Assembly (NCBI GenBank): GCA_032156805.1
Contig: JALDXQ010000004.1
Span: forward strand, 29,548 to 93,547
Length of the DNA stretch: 64,000 nt
Origin: Gp6-AA40 sp032156805
GTDB lineage: Bacteria > Acidobacteriota > Vicinamibacteria > Vicinamibacterales > UBA2999
Direction of reading: 5' to 3'
The translations under genes and the position numbers were made by a program. Of the stretch, positions 11,562 through 19,471 are shown in pieces. The notes below the pieces were generated by a model. That model was not told where the DNA came from. It was given only the letters and a program-made list of their open reading frames with translations, and did no database searches. Position 1 is the first letter of the stretch. Every line of letters begins with the position of its first letter.

Positions 11562-12581
11562 TTACCGTATCGCGATCGGCCTTACCGGGGAACCGGTCGC
11601 ACCCCTAATCCGTTCGGTGAGATTCAAGTACAGGAATTCGTACACACGATCGCGCGCGAGCTCCCGCAGGTCCATGTTCTCCAGCATCATGACACCGCCA
11701 AACAACAGCTCGTGATGCACGTTGCCCAGCTCGGGCCGGGTCGGTGGCTGGATGGTGACACAGCAACTGTCGGCGCCGACCATCGAGGCTTTCTTCTCAA
11801 CCGCCCAGCGCGCGACTTCGACCCCGATGCCAGGTGATCCCTGGTTCTCGCCAACGAAGAACCGCGCATCGTTGTACTTCTGCGGGTTGCTCCAATGCAC
11901 CGCCCAGCCATAGTTGAACAGGATGGCATCGCCCGGCTCGATGTTGTCGTCGCGCACGCCTTGCCTGGCCAGCGCGCCGCGCACATCGGCGAGCGTGACC
12001 TCGTACCGGCTTTCGAGCGCCTCCACGCCTTTGTAGCCCGCGATGTCGATCAAGATGCCACGCGTGATGATCGGCTTGACGTGCTCGACGCCGAGCGCTT
12101 CGAGCCCGCCGACGCCGCGGTTGCGGCCGGTCAACTCCTCCTGCGTGAAGCCGTTGTAGTAGACGTTCTTCAGGGTGCCATCTGTCATGCGGACGGCCTT
12201 GCCCTGATGACCGAACGCATCGAACTGCGTTCCCATCTGGCCGATGAAGCCGGTGAAGTAATCCTGCTGCGCCACGCCCGACCCTTCTTTCATTGGAGCA
12301 GCGGCGGGGATGATGGTGAGGAAGTACGGCCGATATCCGTACTGTGGCATTTCAGCCTCGTACATCCGCCCGAGCTCGTAGGCCTGGCCTGTCTGTGGAA
12401 TCCGCAGCGCTTTCAGGATCTTGTCGGCAGTGATGTAGTTGGAGTTCCCCGCCTGATCCTTGGCGCCGTGCGGCGAAGGCCACCACGGCCCCTTCTCGCG
12501 TGTCTGTGCAATGACAATGGTGGTTCCCGTGGCGGCCAGCAGCGCAAACACGACAAGGCGTACGGATGTTCGAATCGACAT
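11562..12581 (-). CDS. Cyclase-family (kynurenine formamidase-like) hydrolase, exported
   Basis: A 339-residue protein. ATG 12581 is chosen because TGAGGAG lies 8 nt upstream and it starts a signal peptide (MSIRTSVRLVVFALLAATG, then VIAQ). The rest is a cyclase-family swivelling beta/alpha fold: GTQFDAFGHQGK, GILIDIAGYKG, LADVRGAL, GDAILFNYGW and a late GADSCCV. In kynurenine formamidase and isatin hydrolase the first motif is HxGTHxDxPxH. Here it is QMGTQFDAFGH, with both leading histidines replaced by Gln, as in the TQxD subgroup of the family. The D and last H persist, so a metal site may survive in altered form. It is the last gene of the 15-gene unit and would cleave a cyclic amide or ester in the periplasm. 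Confidence 0.85.
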   Translation of the reverse strand: MSIRTSVRLVVFALLAATGTTIVIAQTREKGPWWPSPHGAKDQAGNSNYITADKILKALRIPQTGQAYELGRMYEAEMPQYGYRPYFLTIIPAAAPMKEGSGVAQQDYFTGFIGQMGTQFDAFGHQGKAVRMTDGTLKNVYYNGFTQEELTGRNRGVGGLEALGVEHVKPIITRGILIDIAGYKGVEALESRYEVTLADVRGALARQGVRDDNIEPGDAILFNYGWAVHWSNPQKYNDARFFVGENQGSPGIGVEVARWAVEKKASMVGADSCCVTIQPPTRPELGNVHHELLFGGVMMLENMDLRELARDRVYEFLYLNLTERIRGATGSPVRPIAIR

Positions 12582-12604
12582 CGGACGACTCCTCACGAAA
12601 AGCC

Positions 12605-13492
12605 TCATTGCCATCCATTCCGCCAGTACAAGCACATACGATCGACGTTCATCGGCAGGAACGCGGCGTACTGAAACAGGTGTTCGTACTGGGGCAGCTT
12701 TACTTCGGTTGGCGCGCGATCCGGGCAGAGGCCGGCGAGGTAGGACACGCGCACGGCTTCCTTCAGGTCGCCGAAATACTGCTTGAACGCGCGCACATCG
12801 TCCTTGGTCCCCCAGCCTTTCGGATTGTGCGCCCGCGCATGACCGACGATCAACCGTTCCCAGTCGAGCGCCAGCACGCGGTCGATCCCTTCGAACCATT
12901 CGTCGATATAGGAATCGAAGATGTTGCGCCAGATGAGTTCGCCGACGGGTAGCCAGTCGGCCGCATAGATCACTTTCCGCGCGGGAACAGAGATGACGAG
13001 ACTGTTGTCGGAATGATTGCGCCCCAGATAGAGCAGATCGACCTTCGTCCGTCCTACGTCGAGCGTTCGACGCTGGTCGACGGTCTGGTCCGGCAGCACG
13101 ACGTTCGGGTTGTTCAGGCGCTCGAGCTGCACACGGGCATTACGATGCGCGACGAACACCGCACCAGCCTCTTTGAACGGAGCGCCGCCCGCGATGTGAT
13201 CGTAGTGATGATGACTGTAGACCACGTAGCGAATCGGGGCCGCCGTCATCCGTCGAATCTCCGCGAGGTAGACCCCGGCCGCTTCGGCGTTCATGGGGTC
13301 GGTCACGACCACACCTGCCGGATCGACGACGAACATCGACTGGTAGCCGCGGTACTCGAAGATGTAAACGCCGTCAGCGACAGGTTTGATGACGGGGACG
13401 GGCGCGGGCGATGGGCCGGTGCCCGGCTGCTGTGCGCGAACCGCGCCGGCCGCAGTGACGACGGCGATCAGAAGAAGCAGGTGAACTCGCAT
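12605..13492 (-). CDS. Exported MBL-fold metallo-hydrolase with intact zinc site
   Basis: A 295-residue protein with a signal peptide (MRVHLLLLIAVVTAAGAVRA). It carries a complete MBL signature: H94-H-H96-Y-D98-H99 in VVYSHHHYDHIAGG, GRNHSDNSLV for the next His, ADWL for the bridging Asp and VGHAR for the last His. It should therefore bind two metal ions and be a working hydrolase, unlike the degenerate MBL proteins of this window. The C-terminus (EVKLPQYEHLFQYAAFLPMNV) is not part of the core fold. It is 4 nt downstream of the alpha/beta hydrolase and 23 nt upstream of the cyclase-family gene, in the same transcript. The substrate is unknown; lactone or ester hydrolysis would fit the context. 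Confidence 0.9.
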   Translation of the reverse strand: MRVHLLLLIAVVTAAGAVRAQQPGTGPSPAPVPVIKPVADGVYIFEYRGYQSMFVVDPAGVVVTDPMNAEAAGVYLAEIRRMTAAPIRYVVYSHHHYDHIAGGAPFKEAGAVFVAHRNARVQLERLNNPNVVLPDQTVDQRRTLDVGRTKVDLLYLGRNHSDNSLVISVPARKVIYAADWLPVGELIWRNIFDSYIDEWFEGIDRVLALDWERLIVGHARAHNPKGWGTKDDVRAFKQYFGDLKEAVRVSYLAGLCPDRAPTEVKLPQYEHLFQYAAFLPMNVDRMCLYWRNGWQ

Positions 13493-13496
13493 GGTC

Positions 13497-14720
13497 TCAT
13501 TGAGAAAGACGCAGCTTGAGCCAATCGATAATCACAGTCGCAATGACATCCGGGTTCAAGCCTGGCGTGCTCCCCATGTGTCCGCCCTGCGGGTAGACTC
13601 GGGCTTCCTTGGGCGACCCGTGCTCCATCAGCAGATAACTGTCCGCGATGGGTGCCTGGTCGTCGAGCTTGCCATTGAGGATCAGGATCGGAGCAGACGG
13701 CTTATCCAGCAGCCCCATGTCCTTCAGCGAGAACGTCGGCGCCAGCCGGAAGACCTCGTCGATCGTCTTCACGCCGAGGACGAAACTGCGAGAGTCGAAC
13801 AGGCCGCTCGGTCCCAGTAAGTAGTTGGAGGCCGTCTTCGTCAGCGCGGGCCGCAACCACTCCTCCTGAAATCCGAAGTGAGCGTTGCCGCCGTGAAATA
13901 CGGCGCCCTTGAGGCGCTTCGGTTCGACGTAGGCGAGCTTGGCGGCCCAATAGGCGCCGAAGCTCCGTCCCCAGGCGCCGACGCGTGTCCCGTCCACATC
14001 TTCCCGCGTCGCGAGGTGATCCATGACCGCCGAGAATTGCCGCTCGGCGTTCGGCTCGGCAAAACGCACCGGGCTCTCGCCGGTGCCGGGCTGGTCCACC
14101 AGCAGCGTCGCCAGTCCCCGGCCGTGCATGATCTCCGAGTTGCGCTGGTGGTCCTCCTTCCAGACATCGACGCCACCCCAATACATGACGACTGGCGGAC
14201 GCGAGACCGCCCGCGGTACCTGGAGATACGCGACGATCTTCTTGCCCTCGAACGGAATCTCGAGCAGGTGCAGCGGCGTCTCAAAGTACTTCGCCGCCTT
14301 CTGGAACGTGCGCCGCGTGTGGGCGTACGCGTCCTGCTTGGCCGGTGAGCTCGGCACCGGATACCGCCCGATGTGGCAATACGAGTACGCGAGGTAGTAG
14401 GCCTCGCCGATCTCCTTCGCGGGCGCGCGTTTCGCAACGAGATCGTCGCCGCGCTTCTCGTGCGCCAGTCCCACCTCGCACCAGCGCTTGCCCCACTCAT
14501 CCTTGTCGAGCGACGTCAACGACGCCAGGACCCGCTCGACCTCCTCGGCGCGCACGTCGTCGAACGGCGGCTGCTTTTGCGCGACTCGACGCTGCACGTC
14601 ACGCTTGACGTCGGTGAGCATCCGTTCCTGCGCGAGAACAGGCGCCGCAATCGCGAGGAGTCCGGCGAGCATCACCGTGCTGGCGACCGGCACACATGCG
14701 CTCTCGATTCTGGAGTGCAT
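13497..14720 (-). CDS. Alpha/beta hydrolase, FrsA/DUF1100-like esterase, exported
   Basis: A 407-residue protein with a signal peptide (VASTVMLAGLLAIAAPVLAQ). An N-terminal helical region of about 140 residues precedes an alpha/beta-hydrolase core. Visible landmarks are VVMYWGGVDVWK (oxyanion side), the nucleophile elbow GAWGRSFGAY, the acid in ILNGKLDDQAP and the histidine in YPQGGHMGS. All three catalytic elements are thus present. The helical cap plus core resembles FrsA-type and 2,6-dihydroxypseudooxynicotine-hydrolase-type enzymes, some of which cleave C-C bonds. GGAGG stands 9 nt before the ATG. It follows a short-period repeat array at 14809-14870 and precedes the MBL hydrolase by 4 nt. 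Confidence 0.85.
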   Translation of the reverse strand: MHSRIESACVPVASTVMLAGLLAIAAPVLAQERMLTDVKRDVQRRVAQKQPPFDDVRAEEVERVLASLTSLDKDEWGKRWCEVGLAHEKRGDDLVAKRAPAKEIGEAYYLAYSYCHIGRYPVPSSPAKQDAYAHTRRTFQKAAKYFETPLHLLEIPFEGKKIVAYLQVPRAVSRPPVVMYWGGVDVWKEDHQRNSEIMHGRGLATLLVDQPGTGESPVRFAEPNAERQFSAVMDHLATREDVDGTRVGAWGRSFGAYWAAKLAYVEPKRLKGAVFHGGNAHFGFQEEWLRPALTKTASNYLLGPSGLFDSRSFVLGVKTIDEVFRLAPTFSLKDMGLLDKPSAPILILNGKLDDQAPIADSYLLMEHGSPKEARVYPQGGHMGSTPGLNPDVIATVIIDWLKLRLSQ

Positions 14721-14808
14721 ATCTGACTACCTCCGGCGTTGGCCATGATTTCAACGCTGGGATCGCGTGGATCGCAGTTCGCGCGGGGCCACCTCTCCCG
14801 ACAAGTCC

Positions 14809-14870
14809 CCGCGATCGCGGCGATCTCTGCGATGAATCTCTCCGCGTCTCAGCGTCTCCGCGGTTAACAC
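14809..14870. repeat. Imperfect 9-mer array (GCGATCTCT / TCTCCGCG type)
   Basis: The spacer between the isomerase and the hydrolase genes contains GCGATCGCG, GCGATCTCT, GCGATGAAT, CTCTCCGCG, TCTCAGCG and TCTCCGCGG in succession, an 8-9 nt period with drift. On the transcribed strand it reads as repeated GCGGAGA and GCTGAGA units. The other arrays of this window have the same organisation but different sequences. No gene fits in this 163-nt gap. Confidence 0.7.
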
Positions 14871-14883
14871 AAGCGGATGTGCT

Positions 14884-15831
14884 TCAAGTCAGCGCCTCCT
14901 CGATAAACCGCCTGCACGTCTTGACTTCCTCAATGGCCGACACCTGACCCATGTGCTCGTATTCGATCACTGCCACGATCGGGTACTTCTCCGACTTGAG
15001 CAGACGCAGCACGTCACCAACCGGCGTGTCTCCCTGCCCCCACGGCTGATTCGGGCCGTTGTTCCGTCGGCGATCCTTCAGGTGCAGGTGGGAAATGCGA
15101 ACGTGATGCTTGCGGATGAAGGCGACCGGATCGTTGTTGCCGGCAACGAAGTGGCCGATATCGAGGTTGGCCTTGAACAGCGGTGACATGGCAAACAGCC
15201 GCTCGTAGCTCTCCACTGACCCGACTTCCGTCGCGTCGCTCACGTTGGCGTGATTGTGCCAGCCAAGCACCACTTTGTGTTTCTCCGCGAACGGGACGAG
15301 CCGTGGCCCCATCGGAATGCGCGTCTGGTTCGTCCCGATGACACCCACGCCCAGCGCCCGGGCGAATTGAAATGAGCGATCGATCTCCGCGTCGGAGAAG
15401 TCGTCCGAGAAAGTCACGACGTAGCCGAAGAGATCGATGCCCGCGCGAGTGAACTTTCCGCGAATCTCTTCGAACCGGGCCAGAGAGGTATTCAGGCGCC
15501 ACTGGCGCAGTTCCTCGCGTCGTTTCGTGTACTCCGGCGTGATCGTTGCCGGCACGCGGCCGCCTCCGGCAATCGGCGGTTCGGTCTCGACACGCGCCGA
15601 CTCCAGCTCGCACAGGCCGATGCCCGTCTGCTGGAACGCATCGATCAGCGTGTCCATGTAGTCGCCGGCAGCCGGGCGTGGAATGCTGCGAAAGCAATAA
15701 CTGATGGCGCCGATGCTCACCCCGCCGATCCGGGTCTCACCCGCACGCACCCGCGCGGCTGAAAGAGCGGCAGCAATCGCACCCGCGGCTGTGCTGGTGA
15801 ATTCACGTCGCGTCAACAGAGAAACAGCCAC
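14884..15831 (-). CDS. Sugar phosphate isomerase/epimerase-like TIM barrel, Tat-exported
   Basis: A 315-residue protein starting at GTG 15831, one nt after the TGA of the DUF6152 gene. No ATG start fits, and this one opens a twin-arginine signal (LLTRREFTSTAAGAIAAALS). The body is a xylose-isomerase-like TIM barrel with plausible metal ligands at GWHNHAN, NLDIGHF, SHLHLKD and VIEYEH, close to the canonical E/D/H/E set. Such proteins catalyse isomerisation or epimerisation of sugars or inositols. A Tat signal means it folds in the cytoplasm, probably with its metal, before export. This fits an otherwise periplasmic pathway. It sits between DUF6152 and the hydrolase group. Confidence 0.85.
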   Translation of the reverse strand: MAVSLLTRREFTSTAAGAIAAALSAARVRAGETRIGGVSIGAISYCFRSIPRPAAGDYMDTLIDAFQQTGIGLCELESARVETEPPIAGGGRVPATITPEYTKRREELRQWRLNTSLARFEEIRGKFTRAGIDLFGYVVTFSDDFSDAEIDRSFQFARALGVGVIGTNQTRIPMGPRLVPFAEKHKVVLGWHNHANVSDATEVGSVESYERLFAMSPLFKANLDIGHFVAGNNDPVAFIRKHHVRISHLHLKDRRRNNGPNQPWGQGDTPVGDVLRLLKSEKYPIVAVIEYEHMGQVSAIEEVKTCRRFIEEALT

Positions 15832-15832
15832 G

Positions 15833-16249
15833 TCAACGCGCCTCCTCTCCCTTGGGGCGCGCGATGTCGTGATAGAGCCGCTTGCCGTCCGGCATGATGG
15901 CGTAGAAGAGCGAGATGCCCTTCGAGCCGTCCCGCATCGGGTGCCCAACGAGCTTGATGGAATCGCCGGGCTTGAAGGTGGCGCGCGTCCATCCTTGGCG
16001 GCCCATGATGTTCGTCGACCCACCCTCGATATCCCACGTGCCGACAGTTGCGGGATCAACGCCTGGCCCTGCCTTGATGTCCACGGTGATGTGGACGTGT
16101 GGGTTGACCCACTTGTACTCGGTCACCACGCCGCTGTAAGTCACGTCCTTCTCCATCTCGAACATGGCGAACGAGTGGTGCGCCTTCACGGGACGGGCAA
16201 CCATCGAGAGCACGACGACGGCGACAAGCAGAGCGGTGCGAGCGTTCAT
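15833..16249 (-). CDS. DUF6152 family exported protein (second copy)
   Basis: A 138-residue protein from ATG 16249, with a signal peptide (LLVAVVVLSMVARPVKA) directly followed by HHSFAMFEMEKDVTYSGVV. WVNPHVHI and FKPGDSIKLVGHPMRDG are the conserved DUF6152 blocks. Compared with the copy at 3222-3614 it has an insertion around GGSTNIMGRQGW and an extended tail. It is encoded 38 nt after the PQQ propeller and one nt before the isomerase. The recurrence of DUF6152 with an oxidoreductase or TonB receptor in both loci suggests an accessory role in the same process. The function of the family is not known. Confidence 0.88.
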   Translation of the reverse strand: MNARTALLVAVVVLSMVARPVKAHHSFAMFEMEKDVTYSGVVTEYKWVNPHVHITVDIKAGPGVDPATVGTWDIEGGSTNIMGRQGWTRATFKPGDSIKLVGHPMRDGSKGISLFYAIMPDGKRLYHDIARPKGEEAR

Positions 16250-16287
16250 GACAGCCCTCGAAGATCGCGGCCCGGCGTGGGCGCGAC

Positions 16288-17958
16288 TCAATACAACGAA
16301 AACGCGTACAACGTGTCGCCAGCGGCAACCAGCACGTATTGCTTCCCGCTCACCATGTACGTTTCCGGCGCGTTGGTGGTATTGGCGCCGAGCTGGGTAT
16401 GCCAGAGAGGCGAACCGTTCGCCGGGTCATACGCAACGAAGTTTCCCGAGACGTCGCCCGCGAACAGCAGCCCGCCGGCCGTCGTCAGCAGGCCCGCACC
16501 GAGCCCGGTGTTCGCCGTCGTCTGGTAGCGGCGCTTCCACGCGGTCTTCCCGGTCTTGTAGTCGATCGCCGTGAGGTAGCTGCCGATCGTGCCTACTCCA
16601 CGTTCTTCTTTTCCGCCCAGGCCAAGGGCCCCTCGAGGATCGGTCTCGGTCAGGTAGTACAGCGCGTAGGTCTCCGCCGTCGGCACGTACATCAGCCCCG
16701 TCTGCGGACTGAATGCGGCCGGCGGCCAGTTCGCTGCTCCCTGGTTCGCCGCCGACACGAGCGCGCCGGAGATGTGATGGTCCTTCTCGGGAATGCGTAC
16801 GGGCTGCCCTTTCGCGTTCAACTCCGGCTTTGCCCAGTTCGCCGAGTCGGAAAACTTGCTCGTCAGCAGGTGCTCACCTGTGACGCGGTCGACGACGAAG
16901 AAGTAGCCGTTGCGCGCGGCCGTCGCCACCAGTTTGCGCGGCCGGCCGTTGAACTGGCCGTCGATGAGCACGGGCGTCTGCGCCGAATCCCAGTCGTGCG
17001 TATCGTGAGGTGACGTCTGGTAGTACCACGCCATCTTGCCGGTATCGACATTGATGGCGACGAGCGCACACGTGAAGAGATTGTCGAGTCCTTCGCCACG
17101 GGGCGCCGATGTGTAGGCAGGCGTGGGATTGCCGGTCCCGATGATGTACAACCGCGTCTCGGGATCGTAGACACCGGGCACCCACGGGTGGCCGCCGCCG
17201 TGAATCGCGGCGTCGAGGTTCTTCCAGGTGTCGAGTCCAGGGTCACCAGCCTTCTGCGGTGTCGCATACCACTTCCACTGCAAATCGCCAGTCTCGGGAT
17301 CGAACGACTGCAGGAAGCCTGGCATGTCGAGGTCGTTGCTCGACCCCACGAGCACGTGGTTGTCGATGACGATCGGCGCCATGGTGTGGAAGTACTGCTG
17401 CTGGAAACTCGCGAGCTCCTTGCGCCAGCGCTCCTTTCCGGTCTTCGCCTCCAGCGAGATCAGGTAGTTGTCGGGCGTGACGAAGAACAGGTAGCTCCCG
17501 TACATCCCCGCGCCGCGGTTGCCGATGTGCGTCCCTCCCTTCGTGCGCCAGAAGTACCGCCACAGCACGTGACCGTCGTTGGCGTCGAGCGCCCACACGT
17601 TGTCGGGCGCTGTCACGTACAGCACACCATCCACAGCCAGGATGGAGCCCTTGACGATGGTCGCGCCGCCGTAGACGACGGTGCCCTCGCCGCCAACGTG
17701 CACCGGTGCTTCACCTTGAAGCGGCGGACCGCCCGAACCGGGCCCGGCCACGAGGCGGCGCGTCCACGCCAGCGTGAGCGTCTTGACGTTGCCACGATTG
17801 ACCTGGTCAAGCGAACTGAAACGTCGGCCGGAGTAGTCGCCGGAGTAGCTGGGCCACGAGTCCCCAAGCGGCCGGTGCAGCAGATCTCGGTTGACGCCCT
17901 GCGCGGACAGCACGAGCGATCCGACAGCAACGAACACCGGGACGAGCAGCTTCTTCAT
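16288..17958 (-). CDS. PQQ-binding-like beta-propeller, putative quinoprotein dehydrogenase
   Basis: A 556-residue exported propeller (signal peptide MKKLLVPVFVAVGSLVLSAQ). WPSYSGDYSGRRFSSLDQVN and the late GSPLWHTQLGAN are the first and last blade motifs. Central SPHDTHDWDSAQTPVL carries the candidate catalytic Asp, followed by ARNGYFFVVDRVTGEHLL. It lacks the vicinal Cys pair seen in the protein at 9713-11533, so it belongs to the acidobacterial Cys-less group whose PQQ use is untested. The start overlaps the TGA of the cytochrome c gene (ATGA), so the two are made together. This suggests a dehydrogenase with its own electron acceptor. Confidence 0.88.
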   Translation of the reverse strand: MKKLLVPVFVAVGSLVLSAQGVNRDLLHRPLGDSWPSYSGDYSGRRFSSLDQVNRGNVKTLTLAWTRRLVAGPGSGGPPLQGEAPVHVGGEGTVVYGGATIVKGSILAVDGVLYVTAPDNVWALDANDGHVLWRYFWRTKGGTHIGNRGAGMYGSYLFFVTPDNYLISLEAKTGKERWRKELASFQQQYFHTMAPIVIDNHVLVGSSNDLDMPGFLQSFDPETGDLQWKWYATPQKAGDPGLDTWKNLDAAIHGGGHPWVPGVYDPETRLYIIGTGNPTPAYTSAPRGEGLDNLFTCALVAINVDTGKMAWYYQTSPHDTHDWDSAQTPVLIDGQFNGRPRKLVATAARNGYFFVVDRVTGEHLLTSKFSDSANWAKPELNAKGQPVRIPEKDHHISGALVSAANQGAANWPPAAFSPQTGLMYVPTAETYALYYLTETDPRGALGLGGKEERGVGTIGSYLTAIDYKTGKTAWKRRYQTTANTGLGAGLLTTAGGLLFAGDVSGNFVAYDPANGSPLWHTQLGANTTNAPETYMVSGKQYVLVAAGDTLYAFSLY

Positions 17959-18776
17959 CGCCTGCTTCTCAACAACGCGAGATAGGCCGTGACGTTGTGA
18001 ATGTCCGCGTCGGTATACACACGAAGGAGTTCCTTGTGCGGTGTCAGCGGATCGTGAATGTCGACCGTGATCTTCGCTCCGGTCAGGCGGAAGGTGCGAT
18101 GCATTCCATCCGGCTCCGTCAGCGAGACCGTGAAATCATCGACCCGGCTCAGCCGCCCCCTGAATGACTCACCGGACGGCAATGTCACCGTCACCGAGAT
18201 CGGCGGTTGGGGAATGGGCGCCGGTCCACCTCCGCGTGCGCCGGCATTGCCCGGCATGATCCACATCTGCTGCAGCATCTTTGGATCGTCGAGCGTGTCG
18301 GCAAAGGCTGTGAGTGCCGCGATGGTGTGGCAGGATGCACATCTCGCAGCGACATACGCCCTGCCCTTTTCAGGATCGCCGGTCAGAATGTCAGTCTTCG
18401 ACGGGCCGGTGCGGCTGCTTACCGGGAAGCTGTGAATGAACTCGGCGAGGTCTGCGACCTGCGCGTCGGTGAATTGGAAGGGCGGCATGCCGGGACGTCC
18501 CTCCCGCAGCACGGGGCCGATGCGTTCACCCTCGATGTCTTCGAGCACCAGCGACGATCGGAGCAGATTCGGTCCCCCTCCATCGCCGCCGCGTGCGTCG
18601 GTGCCGTGACAGAACACGCAGTTCACGCCGTACGTTCCGCGTCCTCGCTCGATCGCCGCCGGATCTCCGGGGCGTCGCTCCGGGTATGCGACGAACCCGC
18701 CCCCCTGCCCCTGTGAGAAGAGGGTGGCAACGGTCGTCGCAAGCATGACGACCGCGGCGCCGGCAATGCCCCTCAT
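17955..18776 (-). CDS. Diheme-type exported cytochrome c with C-terminal beta domain
   Basis: A 273-residue protein starting at ATG 18776 inside an ATGA overlap with the upstream stop. After a signal peptide (MRGIAGAAVVMLATTVATLFS) there is a class I cytochrome c domain with CVFCH (53-57) and a Met ligand candidate in RPGMPPF. A second heme motif CASCH is at 146-150. The last 80 residues, VTVTLPSGESFRGRLSRVDD onward, form a small beta-rich domain resembling those fused to cytochromes in quinoprotein operons. The protein should pass electrons from the overlapping PQQ propeller gene product, and perhaps from the one at 9713-11533, to the respiratory chain. Confidence 0.9.
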   Translation of the reverse strand: MRGIAGAAVVMLATTVATLFSQGQGGGFVAYPERRPGDPAAIERGRGTYGVNCVFCHGTDARGGDGGGPNLLRSSLVLEDIEGERIGPVLREGRPGMPPFQFTDAQVADLAEFIHSFPVSSRTGPSKTDILTGDPEKGRAYVAARCASCHTIAALTAFADTLDDPKMLQQMWIMPGNAGARGGGPAPIPQPPISVTVTLPSGESFRGRLSRVDDFTVSLTEPDGMHRTFRLTGAKITVDIHDPLTPHKELLRVYTDADIHNVTAYLALLRSRR

Positions 18777-19471
18777 TTGTCCGGGCTCCCCGCGACGAAC
18801 GCAGCACGAGCCTCGTCGAATGGATTGCACACAAGCGGCGGCTGCGCCTCGTACAAGCGCGGCGCACGAAGGTAGCGGAACTCGTAGGTGTGCGGTGTCC
18901 GGAAGACGTTTGCGTCTTCCCACGTGGACGTCACCGACAGGACGGTGCCGTCGTTCAGCAACCGAAACCGCTCGGTGAGATGCGAGTCCGACGTCCGGTA
19001 GCCGCCGCCCGGGATCATCGTCACGCCCTTCGCGCCATCGAAGCCAATCGTGTCCACGATCAGCGTGTCTCCTTCCCAACGCGCGATCGAATCGCCGTTC
19101 GTCGTCGGATCGAAGATCTCCATGTTTGGATGCGCAGCGCGGAAGTACAGATGACGCGGCGCAGCCACCGTTTCGAAATGGATGAGGATTTCACGTCGTC
19201 CCTGGCGAATGTTGATCGGCCTTGGAGAATCCATCGCGGTCGGGAGGCCGAGGAAGTTGCACCAGCGAATCGCGTGCGCGTCCTTCTCGGCCTGCTTCGC
19301 CAGCAGTGCCGGCGTCACCGACGGCGCCAGGTTAGCCGACGGCACGCGACGGCTGTCGAACGACAGCTCCCAGTAGCCGCTGATGTCGGGCGAGCTCTGC
19401 GCCGCCGGCAGGGCGACGAGTACCGAGACGATGACAACGATGGAGGCCGGGTATCTCATGGTTTGCGCCAT
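18773..19471 (-). CDS. Exported GDTL-type beta-module protein
   Basis: A 232-residue protein from ATG 19471, which overlaps the upstream stop as TGATG. The signal peptide is followed by SSPDISGYWELSFDSRRVPS. The core WEGDTLIVDTIGFDGAKG, then HLTERFRLLNDGT and VFRTPHTYEF, is the canonical form of the beta module that recurs seven times in this window. The family is abundant in Acidobacteria and has no assigned function. The arrangement immediately before cytochrome c, with a 4-nt overlap, suggests stoichiometric production with the electron-transfer proteins. Confidence 0.78.
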   Translation of the reverse strand: MAQTMRYPASIVVIVSVLVALPAAQSSPDISGYWELSFDSRRVPSANLAPSVTPALLAKQAEKDAHAIRWCNFLGLPTAMDSPRPINIRQGRREILIHFETVAAPRHLYFRAAHPNMEIFDPTTNGDSIARWEGDTLIVDTIGFDGAKGVTMIPGGGYRTSDSHLTERFRLLNDGTVLSVTSTWEDANVFRTPHTYEFRYLRAPRLYEAQPPLVCNPFDEARAAFVAGSPDK

